A stretch of DNA of 34,100 nt from Gammaproteobacteria bacterium (GCA_004295005.1 SHNG01000058.1:1-34100); one strand, 5' to 3'; shown: positions 17,916 through 27,426, counted from the first letter of the stretch. Made by a program: numbers and translations. Notes: a model not told the origin generated them from the letters alone.

Positions 17916-20738
17916 TCAGCGCAGCGGCCTGCCATCGGCATCTAGCACGCTGACCTCGCCGAGCTTGAGCGCGCGCAACGGCTGTTCGATTTTCTTCAGG
18001 TCACCGACGATGACCCAGGTCAGTTCGTCGGGTTGGATGACCTGGCGCGCGGCGGCCTCGATGTCGGCATCCTTCTGGGCTTCCAGTTTCGCCTTCAGCG
18101 TTGTCACGTAGTCATCCGGTCGCTGGTATTGGGCATTGCCGACCAGCACACCCAGTACCGAGCGCGTGGTCTCGAAGCTGCCCGGCAGCGCGCGGATGCT
18201 TTGCGCCTTGATCTTGGCGATCTCGGCGTCCGTGATCGGCTTGTCGCCGATGATGGCGCGCGCTTCCTTCAGCACCTCCGCCACCGACTCGGCGGTCTTG
18301 TCGGTCTGCACCGAGGCGTAGGTGATGAAGGGGCGCTGGCCGATGGCATCCTGCAGGAAACTGGATGCACCGTAGGCCCAACGCTTGTCCTCGCGCAGAT
18401 TCATGTTGAGGCGCGAGGTGAAGGTGCCGCCGAACACGTCGTTCATGGTCTGGATTTCGAGATTGTTCGCCGCGCGCGTGGATGGCGCCAGCGAGCCGGT
18501 CAGGATCAGCGACTGCGGCGAGTCGGAACGATTGATCAGGAACACGCGGGCCTGCTTCGGTGCTTCGACCACGGCCAGGGACTTCTTTGGCACCGGCATT
18601 TCTGCCGGATCCCAATCGCCGAATACCCGGTTCAGCGCATCGGTGATGGCGGCCAGGCTGGTATCACCCGCGACCAGGATCTGCACATTGTCCGGACGGA
18701 TGAAATCACGGTGGAAGCGGCGCAGGTCCTCGGTGGTCAACGCCTTGATCGATGCCTCGGTGCCGCTGCCGGTGAACGGAATTCCGTAGGCGTGACTGCT
18801 GCCGTACAGCAGGGGCGGCAAGGTGCGCAGGGCGATGCTGGTGGGGTCGGTTTTTTCCTGGGCAATGCCGGCCAGCCACTGGCCGCGCACGCGCTCCATG
18901 TCGGCGCTGCGGAATGCCGGGTTGCGCACGATGTCGGCGAACAACGCCAGGGATGCGGGCAACTGCGAAACCAGCGCATTCAGGCTGACCGACGAACTGT
19001 CCAGTCCGGAACCGGCACCGATTTGTGCACCCAGCAGTTCGCGGCGACGCGCGATCTCCAGCGAGTCGAGGGCTTCGGTGCCTTCATCCAGCATGGTCAT
19101 GGCAAACGATGAAGTGCCGAGTTTGTGGCCCTGGTCACTGGCAAAGCCCGCATCGAACAGCAACTGCACCTGCACCACGGGAATGGTGTGGCGTTCGGCC
19201 AGAACCACGTCGATGCCGTTCTTGAGCTTGCCGCGCTCAATGGCGGGAAAGCTCAACTGCGGAAAGCTGGAGACTTCGGGCAGGCCCTTGCTGCGATCCA
19301 GATCGGTCTTGATGGTGCGGAAACCGCTCGCGGTAGGCAGCTTCGCTGCGGGCTTGCCATCGGCGGCGGGCAGGCCCTTCGGCGCCCCGGCGGCAAGTGC
19401 TTCGCCTGCGCGTGCCGGAACCACGGTCAAGGTGTAGTCGCCCTTGGCGACCCAACGCGCGGCGGCATCGCGCACCTGTTCGGGCGTGGCATTCTGGATG
19501 ATCTCCAGATCAATCTTGTAGGCAGCCGGGTCGCCGCGGTAGACCTGCGATTCGGCCAGCACGGTGGCCTTGCCGCTGAATCCGCCCACCTTCTCAAGGC
19601 CGCGGATGAAACCGGCGCGGCTGCCCATGCGTGAGCGCTCCAGCTCGTCGGCGCTGGGGCCATCCTTGAGGAAGCGTGCCCATTCTTCTGCGATGGCTTT
19701 CTCGACGGCTTTCGGATCGACGCCCTGCTTGACGTCGGCGGTCAGCACAAACTGGCTGGCCAGGGCAAACGGCTGCACTTGTACGGAAACACTGTCGACC
19801 AGCTTGTCGGCGTAGACCAGGCGTTGGTAGAGGCGCGAAGTCTTGCCGCCACCGAGCGCATCGGCGGCGAGTTCCAGCAATGGTTCGTCGGCATGGCCGA
19901 GCTGGGCCACATTCCACTCGCGAACGATGCGTACCTGGGCGACGTGGTCCTTTTGTTCGCCGCGCGTGGAAGTTTCGCGTGGTGCCACCCAGGGCTGTTG
20001 GCGCGGCACCGGCGGACCGGCTGGAATGTCGCCGAAATAGTGTTCAAGTTTTTCACGCGCAAGCTCGGGCGTGATGTCGCCGGCCAGCACGATGGTGGTG
20101 TTGGACGCGCCGTAATAGTCGTGGAACCACTTCTTCACGTCGGCCAGTGAAGCGGCATCCAGATCGGCCATCGAGCCTATGGTGTCGTGGTGGTACGGGT
20201 GATTGGCCGGGAACGCGTTGGCGAGGATGTTCTCGTCGACGCGTCCGTAGGGTTGGTTTTCGCCTTCGCGCTTTTCGTTCTGCACCACGCCACGTTGGGT
20301 ATCCAGCGCATCCTGATCGATGGCGCCGAGCAGATGGCCCATGCGGTCGGATTCCATCCACAAGGCCATGTCCAGCGCGGTGGTCGGCACGGTTTCGAAA
20401 TAGTTGGTGCGATCGAACCAGGTGGTGCCGTTCTGATCGGTGGTGCCGACCTGCTCGAACGGTTCGAAGAACTCGCCCTTGCGGTGTTCCGAGCCATTGA
20501 ACATCAGGTGTTCGAACAGGTGGGCGAAGCCGGTCTTGCCGGCGGGCTCGTCGGCAGAGCCCACGTGATACCAGATGCTCACCGCCACCACCGGCGCCTT
20601 GTGGTCCTCATGCACGATGGCGGTCAGACCATTGGCCAGGGTGAAACGGGTGAAGGGAATGTCGATGGCATCGCTGGTGGCCATGGCCGAGCCCATGAAG
20701 CCCAGCGAGAAAAGTGCAGCAGTCAGGCACTTGCGCAT
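17916..20738 (-). CDS. secreted/periplasmic M16-family zinc peptidase (pitrilysin-like)
   Basis: The protein has 940 residues from ATG 20738 (AAGGA six bases upstream), giving the signal peptide MRKCLTAALFSLGFMGSAMA. The N-terminal M16 unit contains the inverted zinc motif HLFEH (His73, Glu76, His77), and the distal ligand Glu is expected in VVQNEKREGENQPYG. The second M16 unit (starting about 520, GIDVVLAERHTIPVVQVQLL) lacks the zinc motif, as is normal for the non-catalytic half of two-domain M16B proteins. It should degrade peptides or small proteins in the periplasm. An alternative start 22 codons upstream would bury the signal peptide. The gene stands alone, divergent from the SDR gene across a 131-bp gap. 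Confidence 0.93.
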   Translation of the reverse strand: MRKCLTAALFSLGFMGSAMATSDAIDIPFTRFTLANGLTAIVHEDHKAPVVAVSIWYHVGSADEPAGKTGFAHLFEHLMFNGSEHRKGEFFEPFEQVGTTDQNGTTWFDRTNYFETVPTTALDMALWMESDRMGHLLGAIDQDALDTQRGVVQNEKREGENQPYGRVDENILANAFPANHPYHHDTIGSMADLDAASLADVKKWFHDYYGASNTTIVLAGDITPELAREKLEHYFGDIPAGPPVPRQQPWVAPRETSTRGEQKDHVAQVRIVREWNVAQLGHADEPLLELAADALGGGKTSRLYQRLVYADKLVDSVSVQVQPFALASQFVLTADVKQGVDPKAVEKAIAEEWARFLKDGPSADELERSRMGSRAGFIRGLEKVGGFSGKATVLAESQVYRGDPAAYKIDLEIIQNATPEQVRDAAARWVAKGDYTLTVVPARAGEALAAGAPKGLPAADGKPAAKLPTASGFRTIKTDLDRSKGLPEVSSFPQLSFPAIERGKLKNGIDVVLAERHTIPVVQVQLLFDAGFASDQGHKLGTSSFAMTMLDEGTEALDSLEIARRRELLGAQIGAGSGLDSSSVSLNALVSQLPASLALFADIVRNPAFRSADMERVRGQWLAGIAQEKTDPTSIALRTLPPLLYGSSHAYGIPFTGSGTEASIKALTTEDLRRFHRDFIRPDNVQILVAGDTSLAAITDALNRVFGDWDPAEMPVPKKSLAVVEAPKQARVFLINRSDSPQSLILTGSLAPSTRAANNLEIQTMNDVFGGTFTSRLNMNLREDKRWAYGASSFLQDAIGQRPFITYASVQTDKTAESVAEVLKEARAIIGDKPITDAEIAKIKAQSIRALPGSFETTRSVLGVLVGNAQYQRPDDYVTTLKAKLEAQKDADIEAAARQVIQPDELTWVIVGDLKKIEQPLRALKLGEVSVLDADGRPLR

Positions 20739-20869
20739 GAGGAGTCCTTGCAGGTGGTAAGCGAACAGGTCGGCGAGGCTAGTCGCAGCGGAACAAGGCC
20801 GCAACTCGCGAAAGCCACGGGTGGCAGTAGACTGGCCGCAGCCGGATTTGGTTCACGTGGAGAATCGAC

Positions 20870-21568
20870 ATGACCCAGTATCTGATCACCGGTGCCAATC
20901 GTGGCCTTGGCCTGGAGTTTGTGCGCCAGCTGCTGGAACGGGGTGATCGGGTGATCGCCGGGTGTCGGCATCCGGGCCGTGCCGGTGCACTCAACCGTTT
21001 CAGTGGCGCATTTCCCGGACATCTCAAGGTGCTGCCGCTGGATGTGTCCGAGCCGCGCTCGGTTGCTGCTTTCGCCAGCGAAGTGGCGATGCTGGAATTG
21101 TCCATCGACGTGTTGATCCACAACGCCGGCATGCTGGTCAGCGGCGAGGAATTCGGCAAGGTCGAGGCGCATGCGCTCAGCCACACCTTTGCCACCAACA
21201 CCATGGGTCCGTTCCTGCTCAGCCAGGCCTTGTCCGCGCAGCTCAAGGATGGCGGCAAGCTGGTCGCGATCAGTTCCGGGCTGGGGTCGATTGCACGCAC
21301 GCAGCGCTTCGGCACGCCGAGCTACGACATCAGCAAGGCCGCGCTCAACATGGCCATGCGCCTGCTGGGACATGCGCTCGCCGAGCGTCGCATCGCCGTG
21401 CTTGCCTTGAGCCCGGGTTGGGTGAAGACCGACATGGGTGGTGAAAACGCCGATCTCGAGCCAGCGCAATCCATCGCCAACATGCTCAAGGTCATCGACG
21501 CGCTGGCGTTCGATGAGGCCGCCATCGGCCAGTTCCTCGGCAACGACGGCAAGACGATTCCGTGGTAG
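20870..21568 (+). CDS. short-chain dehydrogenase/reductase (C-factor-like)
   Basis: This 232-aa classical SDR has the cofactor loop TGANRGLG (7-14), NAG (85-87), Asn110, Ser136 (VAISSGLGS), the Tyr152/Lys156 pair (SYDISK) and SPGWVKTDMGG after the active site. This layout resembles the CsgA/C-factor-like subgroup of small cytoplasmic NAD(P) oxidoreductases. The substrate is unknown. ATG 20870 has GGAGA eight bases upstream. It ends 24 bases from the convergent DUF5329 gene. Confidence 0.87.
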   Translation: MTQYLITGANRGLGLEFVRQLLERGDRVIAGCRHPGRAGALNRFSGAFPGHLKVLPLDVSEPRSVAAFASEVAMLELSIDVLIHNAGMLVSGEEFGKVEAHALSHTFATNTMGPFLLSQALSAQLKDGGKLVAISSGLGSIARTQRFGTPSYDISKAALNMAMRLLGHALAERRIAVLALSPGWVKTDMGGENADLEPAQSIANMLKVIDALAFDEAAIGQFLGNDGKTIPW

Positions 21569-21592
21569 CGCGTGCTTTCCGGTACGGCAGAC

Positions 21593-21979
21593 TCAGTCTG
21601 GCCGGATCGGATGGGAGTCGCGAATGGATTTCAGTTGTTCGAGAAACCATGCCGCGCTGGTTTGCTCGGCGCGCCCCGCGCAGCGCACACGGTAGGCTTC
21701 GCCGCTCATGCTGCTTCGGCTTGCCGCAAGTTCGATGAACTGCTCGCTGCTTGTCAGGATCGTGCGTTCTTCCAGATAACGGAGCTTGCGCTCCAGGTGG
21801 CTGCGTGCCCTGATGGCGTCATGCCAGCGACCATTGCGCTGGAACTGGCACTGCGATGTTTCAAGCCGGGCCAGCAGCGCATCGACTTCCCTACCCACGA
21901 CGGAGGTGGATGCCGCAAACGAGACTGCCGGGGTCACGCTTGCGAAAACCGCCACGCACAGCGCGCAAAGGAATCTCAC
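21593..21979 (-). CDS. DUF5329-type secreted protein
   Basis: This 128-aa protein starts at GTG 21979, overlapping the stop of the membrane-protein gene by four bases (GTGA). The N-terminus RFLCALCVAVFASVTPAVSF is a signal peptide. The mature part has a cysteine in the ETSQCQFQRNGRWHDA region, the helix AIRARSHLERKLRYLEER, then FIELAASRSSMSGEAYRVRC. The last block is what I recall as the DUF5329 signature. The two cysteines probably form a disulfide in the periplasm. The function is unknown. The longer frame extending to 22573 shadows the membrane-protein gene in its upstream part. Confidence 0.78.
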   Translation of the reverse strand: MRFLCALCVAVFASVTPAVSFAASTSVVGREVDALLARLETSQCQFQRNGRWHDAIRARSHLERKLRYLEERTILTSSEQFIELAASRSSMSGEAYRVRCAGRAEQTSAAWFLEQLKSIRDSHPIRPD

Positions 21980-22431
21980 GACGCAGCCGCGTCGTTTGTG
22001 CGCGCATCGAACCAACGCACGACATTGGCGCGTCCGAGCACGACGAAGGTGAACACGCCGAGCAAGGTTCCATAAGGAATGGCAAGACAACTGATTCCGG
22101 CAACAATCTGGCAGAACAGGCGTGACTTGCGCCGCCTGATGCAACTGGCCGCGTAGAACTTGAGCAGGGCCAGGGCCATCAGTACGACGAAGAACGCGCC
22201 ACCAAACACGCTCACGATAATGCCCAGCGCTTCGGGCGGGATCTTTTCGGGATGGGTCGCATTCATCGTCGCTTGCGCAAAGAAATGGCTCATGACGAAA
22301 CCGATGCCGGCGTAGAGCAGGCCCAGCAGCGACATCAATGCGCTCATGATTGCGGAGAAAACGTAGCCAATGGCGAGCAGGCGCAAGTGCTCGGAGTCGA
22401 TGATTTCCTGAGGAGTGGCTGTTTCGTTCAT
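21976..22431 (-). CDS. uncharacterised membrane protein (about four helices)
   Basis: This 151-aa protein has hydrophobic segments at about 18-50 (probably two helices), 69-96 and 108-133, and a polar tail that ends NDAAAS. The positively charged CIRRRKSRLF between helices suggests a cytoplasmic loop. There is no recognisable domain. ATG 22431 is the first start after the repeat cluster, with only a weak ribosome site. The stop overlaps the GTG of the DUF5329 gene, so the two are made together. It may hold or help its exported partner, but that is inference. Confidence 0.7.
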   Translation of the reverse strand: MNETATPQEIIDSEHLRLLAIGYVFSAIMSALMSLLGLLYAGIGFVMSHFFAQATMNATHPEKIPPEALGIIVSVFGGAFFVVLMALALLKFYAASCIRRRKSRLFCQIVAGISCLAIPYGTLLGVFTFVVLGRANVVRWFDARTNDAAAS

Positions 22432-22440
22432 GGGTTGAAA

Positions 22441-23005
22441 GCCGGGAACGGGTTTGGGGCCGGGAATGGGGAATCGGGATTCGGGAATCGCTTTTTCTCC
22501 CTCTCCCGCAGGCGGGAGAGGGCCGGGGTGAGGGTGGTGCAAGACGCGCGTGCGAGGCTTTGAGCAAGGCCATATGCCACCCTCACCCGCCGCTGCGCGT
22601 CGGCCTCTCCCGCCCGCGGGAGAGGCGCAAGCAAAAGCATCGCATCCCATGCAACTGCCATTGTGCTCCCTCGCTTGTCTGCGTACCCATGAGGTATGAA
22701 GGCGAAGCGAAAAATATCGCATCCTGCATCGCCGCAGTTGTGCTCCCTCGCCCGCTGGCGTACCCGGAGGGCATAAAGGAGAGGGCTGGCGTGAGGGTGG
22801 TGCAAGACGCGCATGCGAGGCTTTGAGCAAGGCCATATGCCACCCTCACCCGCCGCTGCGCGTCGGCCTCTCCCGCCCGCGGGAGAGGCGCAAGCAAAAG
22901 CATCGCATCCCGCGTCGCCGCAGTTGTGCTCCCTCGCCCGCTGGCGGGAGAGGCGGAACAGCATCGCGTCCGGCGATCCAATCCCCGCTCCCCGCTCCCC
23001 GCTTC
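22441..23005. repeat. repeat cluster between the SNF2 helicase and membrane-protein genes
   Basis: The gap is wholly repetitive. Short GGGAATGGGGAATCGGGATT-type runs lie at 22461-22490. A full 127-bp element is at 22499-22625. A diverged left arm lies around 22672-22740. A second element with a disrupted left palindrome is at 22744-22888; about 20 extra bases split its stem loop. A solo palindrome follows at 22931-22953, and CCCCGCTCCCCGCTCCCCGC near 22984-23003. The block AAGCAAAAGCATCGCATCC recurs at the right edge of both elements. No coding sequence is supported here. Confidence 0.8.
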
Positions 23006-26000
23006 TCACAACGGCGCGAACAGTTCGGCGAGATCGTCTTCGTCAAAACGCAAAGCCTGCGTGCTGCCGCCTTCAAGTACCGCTTCGGCAAGGTCCGCCT
23101 TGCGTTGTTGCAGGGCCTGGATTTTTTCCTCCACCGTGCCCGAGCAAATCAGTTTATAGACGAACACCGGCTTGTCCTGGCCGATGCGATGGGCGCGATC
23201 GGTGGCTTGTGCCTCGACTGCGGGATTCCACCACGGGTCGTAATGGATCACGGTATCCGCGGCGGTCAGGTTGAGGCCCACGCCGCCAGCCTTCAGGCTG
23301 ATCAGGAAGATGGGTACCTCGCCAGCCTGGAATCGCGCGACCAGCTCTGCGCGTTTGGTGGAGGGCGTTTGCCCGGTGAGCATTTGCCAGGCGAGCTTGC
23401 GCGCATTGAGCGCTTGCGAGATCAGCTCCAGCATTTCCGCAAACTGGCTGAACACCAGCACGCGACGCCCCTCGTCGACGAGACTGCCGAGCAGATCCAG
23501 CAACAGCTCCAGCTTGGCCGAATGCTTGACCCGCCGTGCGCCTTCGAGCTTGACCAGGCGTGGATCGCAGCAAACCTGGCGCAGCTTGAGCAGTGCATCG
23601 ATGACGATGATGCCGCTTTGCGCGAGGCCACGCTGGCGCACTTCGGCCAATACGCGTTCGTGCTGGGCCAGGCGCAGGCTTTCGTAGAGTTCGCGCTGCG
23701 CACCATCCAGATCGATGTTGCGCGGGATGATGGTTTTCTCCGGCAAGTCGGCGAGCACGTCTTCCTTGCGTCTGCGCAACAGCAGGGGCGCGATGCGCCG
23801 GCTGAGGCGCTCGCGGCGTTCGCCATCGTGGTGTTTTTCGATCGGCGTGCGGAAAAAACGCGCGAAGTGGCGTTCACTGCCCAAGAGTCCTGGCTCGACC
23901 GCATCGAACTGCGCCCACAGTTCACCGAGATGGTTTTCCAGCGGCGTGCCAGTCATGGCCAGGCGGCGACGGGCGGAGATTTCGCGCACCACGCGTGCCG
24001 CCTGGCTCTTGGCGTTCTTCACCATCTGCGATTCATCAAGAACGAGCAGGGCATACTCATGCGCGAGCAATGCCTCGCGATCACGCGCCAGCAAGGGATA
24101 GGTGGTGATGACGAGGTCGTGGTGCGGAATGGATTCATGCAGTCCGCTGCGACTCGGGCCATGCACGACCAGCACGCTCAGGGCGGGAGCAAAGCGCTGC
24201 GCCTCGCTGCGCCAGTTGGAAACGAGGCTGGTTGGCGCGACCACCAGGGCCGGTTGATAGAGACGTCCGCGTTGCTTCTCCGACAGCAGGTGGGCGAGCA
24301 CTTGCACGGTCTTGCCCAGGCCCATGTCGTCGGCCAGCACGCCGCCGAGATTGGCGTCGGCGAGAAATCCGAGCCAGGCCAATCCATCACGCTGGTAGCC
24401 ACGCAAGCTGGCCTTGAACCCTTCCGGCTCACTGGCAGGTTCGCGGGCATCGTGCAGTCTTGCCAGTTGTTCACGCAGGTTTTCGGCGCCGCGCCAGGGC
24501 AGCTTGCCGCGCGAGGAGATCTCATCCAGCACCGTCGCCTGCGAGCGCCGCAGGCGCAGCACGCCCTGTTCGGCATCGCGTTCCGGCAGCTCCTGCAACC
24601 ATTCCAGCAGCGGCGCCATCAGGTCGCGCAACCGTTGCAGGGGCAAGGCCACGCGGCGGCGCTCGTCGATCGGCACCAGCCACATCGCATCGGCATCCTC
24701 GCCCTTGCGTGGCGTAAATGGAAAGCCCGGATCTCCAAGCAGGCGACGCAGGATCGGCAACAGATCGACGCGTTCACCGCCGATGTCGATGCCGAGGCTG
24801 AGGTCGAACCAGGCATTGCCGGATTCCTCGACCTCGGCATACCACTCCTCGGGTTCGTCGAGCAGCTCGAACGGGAAGCCGGCATCGGTTTCCAGGCGGA
24901 AGCCGTGCTCGCGCAGGCGCGGGGCCAGCGCAAACAACTGCTCGGCGGCAAGCAACTGGCCGCGACGCGGTTCAAGCACGAAGTCACCGTCGGCAAACAC
25001 GCCGGCACCCGGCATGGGCATGCGCGGCAGCAGCTCCACGTCGATCAGGCCGAGGGCTTCGAGTTGTTCGCAGGCGGAAATCTCGGCCGAGCGATCGCGC
25101 ACCACTTCCAGCAGGCGACCCTCGTGCAGGCGTCGTTCACGCGGTTTGGCGGGTGCAAACGGCAGGCGCGGGCCGTCGTAGTCGAAACTCAGGCGCACGC
25201 TGCCGGCCTGGTAGCGGTTGGCCGTGCCTTGCGCATAGGTGAGCACCGGAAATGCACGCAGGGTCAGCACCGGGGTGGGCGTCACCCGATGCACTTGCGG
25301 CGCTTCCGCACGCGCCGGTTTGGGAAGTCCCTGCAGATGGCTGTGGTTGCGCCAGTGTTCGACCACGAACTCGGATTCTTCAGGTCGCAAGGGTGGCGCG
25401 CGCATGGCCGCATCGATCAGGCGCGCGTCACCATCCACGCGACCGAGCGTTTGGGTGGCTGGATCGTGGTACCAGATTTGCGCAATGCGCAGCAGGCGGG
25501 TGCGTCCATTGCCTTCGGCCAGTTGCGGCACCAGCTTCTGGTTGCCTTCCTCCGACATGCGCCAGCCCCAGGTCAGCTCGCGGTGCGCGCCGAGGGTGGT
25601 GCGACCCTTCGCGGGCTTGTCGACAAAACAGGGATATTCCTCAAGCAGGATTTCCAGCAAGGCTTCATCGCGCTCGCCGTTGAGCGGATACCAGGCGCTC
25701 GATGCAAAGTGCGGACTGGCCATGCGCAAGCGCGCGACATGCTCGAACTGACGCGGCGTCAGCCGTTGCCAGGGATCAATGCCAAACTGGAACTGGCCCA
25801 CTGCCTGCGGTGCACCCAATCCTCCGCGCTTGTTGGGCTTGAGCCAAACCGGCTGCGCAAGCAAACCCGGCAATGCCCCTTCGCCAACCCTGAGCAGGAT
25901 GCCGAACACGACGCCTGGATCCACGGTGGCCGTGCGTTGCGCGGAACCGGAGCGGGCTTCCAACGACTCGAACCAGGGTTTCCAGGCGCTGCCCTGGCTG

Positions 26001-26347
26001 CGCGGATCCACAACCTGCGGTGGATGGGTTTCAAGTGACGGGCGCCCGCCCAATATTTTCAATGCAATCGCCGCAACGTGCTTGCATTCGCCCTGCAATG
26101 GGCAGGTGCAGCGTGTGTCGATGCGCGGCTTGCCGCCGTTGAGATCAATCAGGATGGCGGCGGAATAGGGTGTCGATTCGCGGCCCTGGATGGCGCCGAA
26201 CAGGGTGCCGGATTCATCGTCCGCCTCGTAGCGGATCTCGCGCACGCGCCCGTGGCGCAGGTAATCCGCACCCTTGGCCAGGGTTGCCTGGTCCAGCAGG
26301 CTGTTGACCCGGTGGGACAGCAGTTGGCGGAAAAGCGACTCTTCCAT
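23006..26347 (-). CDS. SWIM zinc-finger SNF2/Rad54-family DEAD/DEAH-like helicase
   Basis: The protein has 1113 residues from ATG 26347. A TTG 13 codons upstream is possible but less likely. The N-terminus has a SWIM zinc finger, CTCPLQGECKH (residues 80-90), typically used for DNA or protein binding. A long middle region (about 120-600) is of the type found in bacterial SNF2 proteins. The ATPase core starts around 635 with DDMGLGKT (motif I), followed by VLDESQMVKN (motif II), MTGTPLENHLGELW (motif III), and in the second RecA lobe GVGLNLTAADTVIHYDPWWN (motif V) and AHRIGQ (motif VI). All ATPase motifs are intact. These proteins translocate on double-stranded DNA in the cytoplasm. Its biological role is not evident, and no restriction or defence partner gene is adjacent. 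Confidence 0.94.
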   Translation of the reverse strand: MEESLFRQLLSHRVNSLLDQATLAKGADYLRHGRVREIRYEADDESGTLFGAIQGRESTPYSAAILIDLNGGKPRIDTRCTCPLQGECKHVAAIALKILGGRPSLETHPPQVVDPRSQGSAWKPWFESLEARSGSAQRTATVDPGVVFGILLRVGEGALPGLLAQPVWLKPNKRGGLGAPQAVGQFQFGIDPWQRLTPRQFEHVARLRMASPHFASSAWYPLNGERDEALLEILLEEYPCFVDKPAKGRTTLGAHRELTWGWRMSEEGNQKLVPQLAEGNGRTRLLRIAQIWYHDPATQTLGRVDGDARLIDAAMRAPPLRPEESEFVVEHWRNHSHLQGLPKPARAEAPQVHRVTPTPVLTLRAFPVLTYAQGTANRYQAGSVRLSFDYDGPRLPFAPAKPRERRLHEGRLLEVVRDRSAEISACEQLEALGLIDVELLPRMPMPGAGVFADGDFVLEPRRGQLLAAEQLFALAPRLREHGFRLETDAGFPFELLDEPEEWYAEVEESGNAWFDLSLGIDIGGERVDLLPILRRLLGDPGFPFTPRKGEDADAMWLVPIDERRRVALPLQRLRDLMAPLLEWLQELPERDAEQGVLRLRRSQATVLDEISSRGKLPWRGAENLREQLARLHDAREPASEPEGFKASLRGYQRDGLAWLGFLADANLGGVLADDMGLGKTVQVLAHLLSEKQRGRLYQPALVVAPTSLVSNWRSEAQRFAPALSVLVVHGPSRSGLHESIPHHDLVITTYPLLARDREALLAHEYALLVLDESQMVKNAKSQAARVVREISARRRLAMTGTPLENHLGELWAQFDAVEPGLLGSERHFARFFRTPIEKHHDGERRERLSRRIAPLLLRRRKEDVLADLPEKTIIPRNIDLDGAQRELYESLRLAQHERVLAEVRQRGLAQSGIIVIDALLKLRQVCCDPRLVKLEGARRVKHSAKLELLLDLLGSLVDEGRRVLVFSQFAEMLELISQALNARKLAWQMLTGQTPSTKRAELVARFQAGEVPIFLISLKAGGVGLNLTAADTVIHYDPWWNPAVEAQATDRAHRIGQDKPVFVYKLICSGTVEEKIQALQQRKADLAEAVLEGGSTQALRFDEDDLAELFAPL

Positions 26348-26471
26348 GCGGGTGCGCGCATCCGTTGAGCGGCATCGAACAGGCAATCGTGCCTGCCGGC
26401 GCCGGTTACGTCCAGCGTCGGCCCGCAGTGCTCATGGAAAAGCCGAGGGTACGCGTGCTGTGCCAGGAGCC

Positions 26472-27092
26472 TCAGCCGAGCATGGCTTCGGCCTGCGCGC
26501 TGAATTCGGCGACCTTGCCCGCATCGACGTGCTTGCGCAGTACGCGGCGGAATTCCGGCAGCATTTCGCGAAGGGCATCGCGGCTCGGGCACTTCTCGAT
26601 CTTCTGCGCAAACAGGAAGGAACGCAGACCCGCCTTGGCGATCAAGGTACGGCTCATGTATTCACGCGCCGCCTGCAGCATTGGATCGAAGCCCATGCTT
26701 GGCTTGGCTTCCACGGGCTGGGCAGCGGCTTCCGGCTTGGCCTTGGCTTTTGCCTCGGTCTTTGCCTCGGCTTTCGGCTTTGCGATGGGTTTGCTCGGCT
26801 GCGGCAGTTCAACTTCGATTTCTGCCACCACGGCAGCGGCAGCGGGAGTGGCGGCTACCGCCGGTTCCGCGGATCCGGCCTGTGGCACTTCGATCAGACC
26901 ATTGGCCAGGAGTTCGTCGAGTACCGAATCGATTTCGTTCATCGCGGCGAACTGCTGGCGGATGCTCGATACCGGCCGCTCGCCATTGATCGAGATCAGC
27001 ACCATGCGTTGGCGTGCGCCGATCTTGAGCCTGCGCTCATCGATTTCGAGACGGCCGGCCTGGGTCTTGACTGGAATGGCGCTTGGCAACAT
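26472..27092 (-). CDS. uncharacterised protein with Ala/Lys/Pro linker
   Basis: This 206-aa protein starts at ATG 27092 with GGGGA about eight bases upstream. It has three parts. Residues 1-70 form a compact domain (VKTQAGRLEIDERRLKIGAR, then RQQFAAMNEIDSVLDELLAN) whose helix-strand pattern could be winged-helix-like. Residues ~72-138 are a low-complexity linker rich in Ala, Lys, Glu and Pro. Residues ~139-206 are helical (LQAAREYMSRTLIAKAGLRS). There is no signal peptide. I do not recognise a named family. It is 124 bases upstream of the helicase gene on the same strand, so co-transcription is possible. Confidence 0.7.
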   Translation of the reverse strand: MLPSAIPVKTQAGRLEIDERRLKIGARQRMVLISINGERPVSSIRQQFAAMNEIDSVLDELLANGLIEVPQAGSAEPAVAATPAAAAVVAEIEVELPQPSKPIAKPKAEAKTEAKAKAKPEAAAQPVEAKPSMGFDPMLQAAREYMSRTLIAKAGLRSFLFAQKIEKCPSRDALREMLPEFRRVLRKHVDAGKVAEFSAQAEAMLG

Positions 27093-27426
27093 GACGTGAT
27101 CCCCGTGAACTCGGCCCCTATTCTCGTAAATGGCCGATCTGCTGGAAAGTGGATTGGCAGCCCATGACAATTTTCGGCACAGCCTGACCAGCAGGATTGC
27201 GCCCGCTTTCTGGACCCGCCCGATGGCGACGGGTATGGAAAGGATGTTGGAACCACCCGCTGCTGCAAGGCTCGCCAATGCGGTATCGGCGGCCATGCAA
27301 GCAGCGTTCACGGCGAAGTTTTGCACAAAGCGCGCCAAGGGGTCGGTTCGGGCGACCGTTGAAGGGCCTGTCCTGAGTACAGTCGAAAGGCTCGCCTTGA
27401 TCAGCGGAGGTCCGTGACTCGCGCGG
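27093..27426. other. intergenic stretch with a degenerate palindromic remnant
   Basis: No gene is supported in these 334 bases; reading frames across it lack ribosome sites and known patterns. Around 27355-27393 the sequence CCGTTGAAGGGCCTGTCCTG and AGTCGAAAGG resembles a worn copy of the TTCGACA...CTCA...GAACGG type of palindrome that is better preserved at 2018-2050. The promoter of the 206-aa gene should lie near 27100-27160. Confidence 0.35.

Noticed and set aside
17430-17945. 157-181 codon frames in the 17.4-17.9 kb gap
   Set aside because: They translate the two 127-bp elements on both strands; there is no ribosome site or independent protein pattern.
22430-23010. Small genes in the repeat cluster
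   Set aside because: All frames are translations of palindromes and repeat words (PLPRAGE, SPAGGRG types), which recur wherever the element occurs.
22823-26038. 1071-codon plus-strand reading frame
   Set aside because: It is antisense to the SNF2 helicase, which has all its ATPase motifs. High GC content leaves long open frames opposite real genes, and the product has no recognisable domain.
23006-26347. Defence island anchored by the SNF2 helicase
   Set aside because: No nuclease, methylase, PglX/BREX- or DISARM-like partner lies nearby; the neighbours are an uncharacterised protein and repeats.
26348-26386. Longer N-terminus for the helicase (TTG start)
   Set aside because: The 13 extra residues are not domain-like, and ATG 26347 gives the expected start of the SWIM-SNF2 protein.
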